A stretch of 42,699 nt of DNA from positions 1 to 42,699 of the forward strand of contig JAISOJ010000093.1 in NCBI GenBank assembly GCA_031275735.1. Reading direction: 5' to 3'. The notes beneath the pieces were generated by a model. It was not told the DNA's origin. It saw nothing but the letters and a program-made list of their open reading frames with translations, and made no database searches. The translations under genes and the position numbers were made by a program. Positions 36,963 to 42,699 of the stretch are shown in pieces; position 1 is the stretch's first letter, and each line of letters opens with the position of its first letter. Source of the stretch: Dysgonamonadaceae bacterium (GTDB lineage: Bacteria; Bacteroidota; Bacteroidia; Bacteroidales; Azobacteroidaceae).

Positions 36963-37108
36963 ATGAAACAATCATGTTCAACAAACACTCAAGAGCATGA
37001 AAACGGGTATTCGTTTACTCGTTTACTTGTTTACTTGTTTACTCGTTTACTTGTTTACTCGTTTACTTGTTTACTTGTTTACTTGTTTACTTGTTTACTC
37101 ATTTTCGT
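36963..37108 (+). repeat. Octamer leader element, copy C (head plus 12 octamer units)
   Basis: A 50-bp head (36963-37012) is followed by eleven perfect GTTTACTY octamers (37013-37100) and a final ATTTTCGT directly before the ATG at 37109. It is the most homogeneous array of the three, all GTTTAC with no GTCAAC units, as expected of a recently expanded or homogenised array. Confidence 0.92.
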
Positions 37109-37112
37109 ATGA
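36963..37112 (+). CDS. Putative 49-aa repeat-encoded leader peptide
   Basis: From the head ATG the frame encodes a polar opening (MKQSCSTNTQEHENGYSF), then hydrophobic octapeptide repeats (TRLLVYLF-like), and ends in a TGA whose first two bases are the last two of the downstream ATG (ATGA at 37109-37112). This overlap allows translational coupling to the outer-membrane protein gene. It starts 12 bp after the stop of the coiled-coil gene. Whether it is translated is unknown; openness, coupling and the conserved head argue for it. Confidence 0.45.
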   Translation: MKQSCSTNTQEHENGYSFTRLLVYLFTRLLVYSFTCLLVYLFTCLLIFV

Positions 37113-38470
37113 AACGTATTACAATCTTGCTATTTACTTTATTTTCAACGATCCCCGCTTTTTGCCAAACGTTGTTGGAAGAAGGCGACGACTGTTTTGA
37201 CAAAGGAAATTACGACTGTGCAATAGCCAAATATCGCGAAGCAATGAGTGTATCAAGCGGAAAAGACAAAAATATAGCAGAAATAAAATTTACGCGTGCA
37301 AACCGCTGCTCCGAATACAGCAAGACTGCTTATCGGGCGTTGAACAACAAAGATTACAGTCAAGCAATACAAAATTATCAAAACGTACTTGATGGGAATC
37401 CAAAAGACGAATATGCAAAGGCACAGATCGAAAGATGCAATACGGAACTAAACCGACCGCCGCTGCGCAAGGCAACTACAGCAGAACTAACCGATATTTG
37501 GAATAACAAATACGGCACTATGCAGGAAAGGCGGCAAAAACTGCTTGCAGCCGGTATTGACCCCAACGATGCTCAAAAGCGCATCAATGCAGGTGAGGGA
37601 AAACCGGCAAGTAAGACTGCGGCAACTCTTACCACTTCATCGCAATACATCTCTTTCGATGAGATAGGCGGCAGAGCAAGAATAGATATCAAGACCAATG
37701 TTGACAATTACAATGTGTCCCTTTTACCTGACTGGTGCAGGTTAGGCTCCAAAAATAACGGATGGTTTTCAATCTTTTGCGATGCTAACAAAGGCAGCCA
37801 ACGTAGCGGTTGGTTTAAAGTTACGGCAGGAGGAAAAGAAGTGAAAATTACTGTAAGTCAGGAAGGTAATTATTTTTCATCAAGAAATTTTACGGCAAGC
37901 AACCATAATTCTCAAAAACATCAAAAGACATACAACGGCAACAAATCCTGTTTCAACTGCGCTAAAAACAGCGAAAAATGGGGAATCGCAGTCGGTTACA
38001 TTCAACGTTCGCTCGACGATGATACTATGGACGGAATTCAGGCAGGCTTACGTTTTGAGCCGCTGTTCAAATATGGTTTGGGGCTGAATATCGGACTGAA
38101 CTACGAAAACTACTCAAAGACTTTTACCGATTATAGTTACGCCGACTATGGCGGATACAGTCTTTACACCTATCGGGAGCATGTTCTGAACATCCCGCTG
38201 CATTTGGAATATCATTTCAATTTCTCAAAATATTTCAATCTTTTCGCTTACGGAGGCGCAGCGCTTGATGTTGCAACTGATTCCGATTTCAGCGATTATG
38301 TATTTCGCACATCGCTCGAATACGGCTGCGGACTGCGCATTGACCACGTCCAGTTCACAATCGGGCGCAGTTACCTGATTGGCGAAAATTCCAATTATGT
38401 GGAGCGGATCAGCGACATAAGATACAACAAATATAAAAATTGGGCGGTTGCCCTGTCGTATTTGTTTTAA
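37109..38470 (+). CDS. TPR-BACON outer-membrane beta-barrel protein
   Basis: A 453-aa protein from ATG 37109, with a signal peptide (MKRITILLFTLFSTIPAFCQ). Next come about three TPR-like helical repeats (25-130, GDDCFDKGNYDCAIAKYREA), a BACON-like beta domain (about 175-265, ending EVKITVSQEG), a short Asn/His-rich linker, and a C-terminal barrel of about 160 residues with alternating amphipathic strands and a terminal Phe (WAVALSYLF), the signature of BAM-inserted proteins. It is probably the outer-membrane end of the system. An upstream in-frame TTG at 37067 lies in the octamer array and would put repeat residues before the signal peptide; ATG 37109 is preferred. Last gene of the operon; no clear terminator follows. 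Confidence 0.8.
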   Translation: MKRITILLFTLFSTIPAFCQTLLEEGDDCFDKGNYDCAIAKYREAMSVSSGKDKNIAEIKFTRANRCSEYSKTAYRALNNKDYSQAIQNYQNVLDGNPKDEYAKAQIERCNTELNRPPLRKATTAELTDIWNNKYGTMQERRQKLLAAGIDPNDAQKRINAGEGKPASKTAATLTTSSQYISFDEIGGRARIDIKTNVDNYNVSLLPDWCRLGSKNNGWFSIFCDANKGSQRSGWFKVTAGGKEVKITVSQEGNYFSSRNFTASNHNSQKHQKTYNGNKSCFNCAKNSEKWGIAVGYIQRSLDDDTMDGIQAGLRFEPLFKYGLGLNIGLNYENYSKTFTDYSYADYGGYSLYTYREHVLNIPLHLEYHFNFSKYFNLFAYGGAALDVATDSDFSDYVFRTSLEYGCGLRIDHVQFTIGRSYLIGENSNYVERISDIRYNKYKNWAVALSYLF

Positions 38471-38774
38471 TGTCGTCAATATCAATAAATTATGGATGCA
38501 AAGCAAAACGGCAATTTCAGCTCGCGTCCGAGCAGTGCAGGGGAGGCTCTGTATTTTTCGATATATCCCAATTGGTTTTGTGATGCTTCTATAAAATAAA
38601 CAAACTTGAATTTGCCAATTTAAAATAAAATAACTACCGCAGACGAAAGCAGTCCGCTCGGTTCTAAATCGTTACCCGCAAAACATTCGCTTTCTATAAA
38701 AAACTGTTTTTCAGAGAGGGTATTCGGGAAAATTCACTACCTTTGCGCTCAATTAATAATAAAACAAGTTAATA
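38471..38774. other. Intergenic region at the right end of the island
   Basis: A 304-bp stretch without a gene. It has a small dyad (GCTCG at 38520-38524 and CGAGC at 38529-38533, 4-nt loop) and the slyD promoter near its right end. Nothing here clearly repeats the left boundary at 19087-19423, so no attachment site can be named. Confidence 0.4.
38738..38745 (+). promoter_or_regulatory. -7 element for the SlyD-type gene
   Basis: TACCTTTG is a full TAnnTTTG match 29 bp before the ATG at 38775. No good TTTG is seen 19-20 bp upstream. It marks the return to independently transcribed core genes. Confidence 0.5.
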
Positions 38775-39326
38775 ATGAAAATTTCAGATGAAAAAATGGT
38801 ATCCCTAATATACGACTTAACAGTAGATGAAGGAGATAATCGGGAATTGATGGAACGTGCAACTAAAGAACGTCCACTAATATTTATGTTTGGGATGGGT
38901 ATGATGCTCGACGCTTTCGAAAAAAATATCGAAGGTTTGCAGGTAGGCGATAAATTCTCTTTTCGGTTAGCTCCGGACGAGGCTTATGGTGAATACATAG
39001 AGAATAATGTAGTCGAATTACCCAAACAGATTTTCGAAGTAGAAGGGAAATTCGATGAGGAAAGAATTTACGAGGGACAGACTCTTCCGATGATGGATAA
39101 CCAGGGCAATCGTTTAATGGGTTCGGTTCTGGAAATTAAAGCAGATGTAGTAGTGATGGATTTTAACCATCCCTTGGCCGGCGAAACTTTGAATTTCGAC
39201 GGTGAAGTGATTGACGTCCACGAACCGACCGCAGAAGAAATAGCAGCATTAACTCATGAAAGCAGTTGTGATTGTGATGGTTGTGATTCTTCTCATGATA
39301 AACAAGGTTGTTGCGGATGTAACTAA
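38775..39326 (+). CDS. slyD: FKBP-type peptidyl-prolyl isomerase, SlyD family
   Basis: A 183-aa cytoplasmic protein. The FKBP half-domains (RPLIFMFGMGMMLDAFEKNIEGL and FRLAPDEAYGEY) flank the insert-in-flap chaperone domain (about 75-125), and VMDFNHPLAGETLNFD is the SlyD signature near the end of the fold. The tail (about 160-183) is rich in Cys, His and Asp (CDCDGCDSSHDKQGCCGCN), the metal-binding tail of SlyD. It catalyses prolyl isomerisation and assists folding; in Escherichia coli it also delivers nickel to hydrogenase. Intact. Confidence 0.92.
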   Translation: MKISDEKMVSLIYDLTVDEGDNRELMERATKERPLIFMFGMGMMLDAFEKNIEGLQVGDKFSFRLAPDEAYGEYIENNVVELPKQIFEVEGKFDEERIYEGQTLPMMDNQGNRLMGSVLEIKADVVVMDFNHPLAGETLNFDGEVIDVHEPTAEEIAALTHESSCDCDGCDSSHDKQGCCGCN

Positions 39327-39332
39327 AAATGA

Positions 39333-40409
39333 ATGAATACGTTCGGAAACATATTCCGGCTGACTTCTTTCGGCGAATCGCACGGAAAATTCATGGGGGG
39401 AGTAATCGACGGTTGTCCTGCCGGTATTTTGTTAGATAACGATTTTATACAAAAAGAATTAGACAGAAGAAGACCTGGACAATCCGACATCACGACTTTT
39501 AGGAACGAAGCTGACAAGGTAGAATTTCTTTCCGGCATTTATGAAGGCAAAACGACCGGTACGCCGATTGGATTTATTGTTCCTAACAATAATCAACATT
39601 CATCCGATTACGATGATTTGAAAAATTTTTACCGGCCTTCCCATGCCGATTATACTTACCAAATTAAATACGGAATACGAGACCCTCAGGGAGGAGGACG
39701 TTCCTCTGCGCGTGAAACTATTGCCAGAGTAGTAGGCGGCGCAATAGCCAAATTAGTTTTAAAAAATATAGGAATACAAATTATCGCTTATACTTCCCAG
39801 GTAGGTACTGTTCAACTAAATAAACCTTATACCGAGTTAAATTTGGAAATGGTTGAATCAACTCCTGTTCGTTGTCCGGACAAGAAAACCGCTCAACAAA
39901 TGATCGACTTAATCCGGCAAGTCAAAACTGAAGGCGACACGGTGGGAGGCGTTATTTCCTGCATATGTAAAGGCGTTCCGGCAGGATTGGGCGAACCGGT
40001 CTTCGGCAAATTACATGCCGCTTTGGGTAATGCCATGTTGAGCATCAATGCCGTAAAAGGTTTCGAATACGGTTCGGGATTTGAAGGCGTCTGCTATAAA
40101 GGTTCCGAAATGAACGACCTTTTTTATCGCCGGACAGATGGAAAAATCGCTGTGAAAACCAATCATTCAGGAGGAATACAAGGGGGTATTTCCAACGGAG
40201 AAGACATTTATTTTCGAGTTGTCTTCAAACCGGCAGCAACGCTTTTGAAAGAACAAGCTACCGTCGATAAGGGTGGAAATGAAACTATTTTGCAGGTAAA
40301 AGGAAGGCACGATCCTTGCGTACTGCCGCGTGCCGTTCCCATCGTGGAAGCGATGGCGGCAGCGACTATTTTGGACTATCACTTACTGAGTAAAATAAGT
40401 CGCATATGA
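39333..40409 (+). CDS. aroC: Chorismate synthase
   Basis: A 358-aa enzyme converting 5-enolpyruvylshikimate-3-phosphate to chorismate with reduced FMN, the last step of the shikimate pathway. Conserved motifs are [15 protein letters not shown] at the N-terminus, [33 protein letters not shown] and the C-terminal [10 protein letters not shown] choose ATG 39333 over the ATG at 39329, which is out of frame. Its stop overlaps the ATG of kdsB (ATGA), so the two are translationally coupled. Confidence 0.96.
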   Translation: MNTFGNIFRLTSFGESHGKFMGGVIDGCPAGILLDNDFIQKELDRRRPGQSDITTFRNEADKVEFLSGIYEGKTTGTPIGFIVPNNNQHSSDYDDLKNFYRPSHADYTYQIKYGIRDPQGGGRSSARETIARVVGGAIAKLVLKNIGIQIIAYTSQVGTVQLNKPYTELNLEMVESTPVRCPDKKTAQQMIDLIRQVKTEGDTVGGVISCICKGVPAGLGEPVFGKLHAALGNAMLSINAVKGFEYGSGFEGVCYKGSEMNDLFYRRTDGKIAVKTNHSGGIQGGISNGEDIYFRVVFKPAATLLKEQATVDKGGNETILQVKGRHDPCVLPRAVPIVEAMAAATILDYHLLSKISRI

Positions 40410-41161
40410 AATTTTTGGGAATCATTCCGTCGCGCTATGCCTCTACCCGTTTTCCGGGCAAACCTTTGGCCGATATGTTGGGCAAGCCAATGATTCAACG
40501 GGTATATGAACGGGTGGCCGGCCTTTTGGACGAAACCCTGGTCGCCACCGATGATGAACGTATTTATACCGTTGTAAAAAGTTTTGGCGGAAAAGTCATT
40601 ATGACTTCTCCTGACCATCAGAGCGGAACCGACCGTTGTTACGAAGCATATATGCGGTTAAGCGAAAAGTTCGACATCGTTATTAATATACAGGGCGACG
40701 AGCCTTTCATTCAAGTTTCTCAAATCGAATTGTTGAAGGCTTGCTTCGAAGACGAAAAAACACAAATCGCCACTTTGGTCAAACCGTTTTCCGCTGATGA
40801 TGATTTCGAGAACCTGTTTAATCCCCATACGCCGAAAGCGATTATCACCCCGCAACGGCAAATCGTTTATTTCAGTCGTTCGGTTATTCCCTATATCCGC
40901 AGCAAACAATATACAGAATGGCTACAATCGCATGTATTTTACAAACACATAGGCATTTATGCTTATCGAACCGAAGTATTGAAAGCCATCGCTTCCCTCC
41001 CCCAATCTCCGTTGGAAAAAGCCGAATCGCTGGAACAACTCCGTTGGATAGAAAACGGCTACCGGATTCAAGCGGGAATTACGAATGAAGAAACTATCGG
41101 AATCGATACGCCCGAAGATATGGAACGTGCGTTGAACGCATTGCGTTCTCAACGAAAATAA
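40406..41161 (+). CDS. kdsB: 3-deoxy-manno-octulosonate cytidylyltransferase (CMP-Kdo synthetase)
   Basis: A 251-aa enzyme of normal family length that activates Kdo with CTP for the lipopolysaccharide inner core. Motifs: [19 protein letters not shown] (nucleotide-binding loop), [17 protein letters not shown] (metal-binding Asp) and HIGIYAYR. It overlaps aroC by 4 bp and ends 2 bp before the convergent antiporter gene. No terminator is visible between the two. Confidence 0.96.
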   Translation: MKFLGIIPSRYASTRFPGKPLADMLGKPMIQRVYERVAGLLDETLVATDDERIYTVVKSFGGKVIMTSPDHQSGTDRCYEAYMRLSEKFDIVINIQGDEPFIQVSQIELLKACFEDEKTQIATLVKPFSADDDFENLFNPHTPKAIITPQRQIVYFSRSVIPYIRSKQYTEWLQSHVFYKHIGIYAYRTEVLKAIASLPQSPLEKAESLEQLRWIENGYRIQAGITNEETIGIDTPEDMERALNALRSQRK

Positions 41162-41163
41162 TA

Positions 41164-42699
41164 CTATATTTCGCTCATTTTCAATATATTTCGATTTTCT
41201 CCTATCAGCCAGAGAATATCATTTTTTTCTAGTATCAAATCTAAATCCGGATTCAGCATCGAAAAATCATTCCGTTCGACACCCACCAATAAACAATTGT
41301 ATTTCTCCTGTATGCCCGAATTGCGAATGGTCTTTCCGTTCAAATGCGACTCCGCATCAATCTGAATCTGCTTCATTTGAACTTCAGGCGACTGTTTTTC
41401 TTCCATATTCGCATATTTCAAACGTTTTTCTTCCAGTCGTTGCTGAAACAACTCCATTTGCTTATCCGTTCCTAGTACAACAATATGATCGCCCGGATAA
41501 ATCCGTTCCTCGCCTTTCGGAATGTTAATATGCACACCTCCCCGTACAATAGTCACCACATTTACACCGAAAAATTGTCGGAAATTAAGCTCTTTTAAGG
41601 TTTTTCCTACTATGGAATAATAAGGCTGTATCGGAAATTCGGACAAATGCAAATCCCTATCCAACACGTGGTTAACAAATCCTTTGGTGACAGGAGCTTT
41701 CGATTCTTCATATTTTTCTTTCTCATTCAAATTTTCTTTAAAACGGTGCTCAAACACAAGAGAACGACGCTTCAACCGTTTGGATACAATAAACAACGCC
41801 AAGATAATCAGTGCTAAGGTAAAAGCGATAACAAACGGCGTGTGAAACAGATAAAACAAAACATACATAATTAATCCGGCACACAACAATATCCGAATTA
41901 TGATCGTAAAAATCAAAGGCCCGCGATTGATTTTATTGCTTTTCCAAAGAGTATAAAACTCTTTAGAACGGTCTTTAACAATAATTGCCCGTAAAAAAGG
42001 AGAAAGTGCAAGCAGGATAAACGTAGCGGAAAGCAAACGCCCGTTTATTCCGGGAATCCATTCTTCTACGTAAGGAAGAGCATATTTCAGAAAAAAGTTC
42101 ACGAGCATGATGCAAATGAAAAAATAAATCAGAACGACAGTGAACATCTCACGCAACAATTTTTTCCAAAGCGTATCCTGATTGACCGGACGAGCTGCAG
42201 AAAAGTCTTTATTGAGGAAACGTTGCCAATTTAAGGGCAATTTTTTTTCTAAAAACTGATTAGCCGGCCCGGCTAATTTCATCATAAACGGAGTAGCAAA
42301 AATAGTAATCACCGAAGCTGAAACGATAATTTGGTACAAGGCATTATCTATCACGCCCAAACTCAAACCAAGGGCGCCGATGATATATGAAAATTCGCCG
42401 ATTTGCGTCAGCGAAAAACCGGAAAACACAGCCGTTTTAAGATTCTGTCCCGACAACAATACGCCTCCCGTCGCAATAGACATCTGCCCAATAATCACTA
42501 CCAGACTGATAATCAAAATAGGGACAATGTATGCTCCCAAAGAAGTGACCTGAATCATCATTCCCACTGAAACAAAGAAAATAGCGCCGAAGAAGTTCTT
42601 AATAGGTAGTATTAAATGCTCAATTCGTTCCGAATCAATTGTTTCAGCCAGTATTGAACCCATGATAAAAGCGCCTAAAGCAGAAGAAAATCCTGCTTG
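41164..42699 (-). CDS. Kef-type (CPA2) cation:proton antiporter, 5' end beyond the window
   Basis: The frame is open to the right edge: codons before the first internal Met (42663) read QAGFSSALGAFI, a conserved CPA2 membrane segment, so the N-terminal part is missing. The visible 511 residues hold the rest of the membrane domain (FFGAIFFVSVGMMI, GFSLTQIGEFSYIIGALGLSLG), a second cluster of hydrophobic helices (about 185-305) and two C-terminal TrkA-C/RCK-C domains (around VVTIVRGGVHINIPKGEERI and MLNPDLDLILEKNDIL). No TrkA-N (NAD-binding) domain is seen between, unlike classical KefB/KefC. Likely a ligand-gated K+ or Na+/H+ antiporter. Confidence 0.88.
   Translation of the reverse strand, partial: QAGFSSALGAFIMGSILAETIDSERIEHLILPIKNFFGAIFFVSVGMMIQVTSLGAYIVPILIISLVVIIGQMSIATGGVLLSGQNLKTAVFSGFSLTQIGEFSYIIGALGLSLGVIDNALYQIIVSASVITIFATPFMMKLAGPANQFLEKKLPLNWQRFLNKDFSAARPVNQDTLWKKLLREMFTVVLIYFFICIMLVNFFLKYALPYVEEWIPGINGRLLSATFILLALSPFLRAIIVKDRSKEFYTLWKSNKINRGPLIFTIIIRILLCAGLIMYVLFYLFHTPFVIAFTLALIILALFIVSKRLKRRSLVFEHRFKENLNEKEKYEESKAPVTKGFVNHVLDRDLHLSEFPIQPYYSIVGKTLKELNFRQFFGVNVVTIVRGGVHINIPKGEERIYPGDHIVVLGTDKQMELFQQRLEEKRLKYANMEEKQSPEVQMKQIQIDAESHLNGKTIRNSGIQEKYNCLLVGVERNDFSMLNPDLDLILEKNDILWLIGENRNILKMSEI

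Noticed and set aside
36997-37200. Plus-strand frame starting at 36997 through copy C of the octamer array
   Set aside because: It is the second of three open frames through the array, starts inside the conserved head and runs out of frame into the barrel gene; openness follows from the octamer composition.

Overview
The window looks like chromosomal DNA of a Bacteroidales bacterium. The evidence is Bacteroidetes-type promoters (TTTG, 19-20 bp, TAnnTTTG) before many genes, a five-part hybrid two-component sensor (HTCS), an Omp28-family lipoprotein-like gene, a BACON domain, and an M6 protease with a type IX secretion (T9SS) sorting tail. The T9SS tail argues against a typical gut Bacteroides and fits a Porphyromonas/Tannerella/Paludibacter-like lineage. 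No rRNA, tRNA or CRISPR array was recognised.

Layout. (1) 1-1351, minus: a 5'-complete, 3'-truncated Omp28-family gene whose N-terminus is encoded by an octamer repeat element. (2) 1663-7749: a membrane TPR/HTH regulator convergent with a 1415-aa HTCS. (3) 7.75-9.5 kb: a possible transposase remnant and a KamA-family radical SAM gene. (4) 9.6-14.2 kb, minus: an MBOAT acyltransferase with two SGNH hydrolases, probably an envelope-glycan O-acylation operon. (5) 14.4-19.1 kb: M6/T9SS protease, HU protein and a PatB-type C-S lyase. (6) 19.4-38.5 kb: an accessory island, described below. (7) 38.8-42.7 kb: housekeeping genes slyD, aroC and kdsB, and a Kef-type antiporter cut by the window end.

The island is the main interest. 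A tyrosine recombinase (19424-20620) is followed by a 330-bp segment bounded by a near-perfect 25-bp inverted repeat (20968-20992 and 21323-21347, 24/25). This segment has the form of an invertible promoter. Its best promoter match reads leftwards, away from the operon, so the orientation shown looks OFF. Downstream are nine co-directional, tightly packed genes: a SrfB-like actin-fold ATPase, a SrfC-like P-loop protein, a membrane-anchored subtilisin-like protease, a four-helix membrane protein, a GTPase-like NTPase with N-terminal repeats, an 888-aa single-pass membrane protein, a membrane-anchored periplasmic protein, a secreted coiled-coil protein and a TPR-BACON-beta-barrel outer-membrane protein. 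Together they could span cytoplasm, inner membrane, periplasm and outer membrane. SrfB and SrfC were named from Salmonella and have no settled function; a phase-variable envelope machine or conflict system is my inference.

A second layer of possible variation is an element found three times (1222-1351 minus, 35871-36032 plus, 36963-37108 plus). It has a conserved 50-bp head starting with ATG, followed by 10-12 copies of the octamer GTYWACTY, always directly before an exported-protein gene and always in the same orientation relative to it. Because 8 is not a multiple of 3, each gain or loss of a unit changes frame, yet every forward frame stays open and encodes a similar hydrophobic octapeptide. 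In one copy it is fused to, and seems to serve as, the signal peptide; in one it is fused in frame ahead of a normal signal peptide; in one it ends in a TGA overlapping the next ATG.
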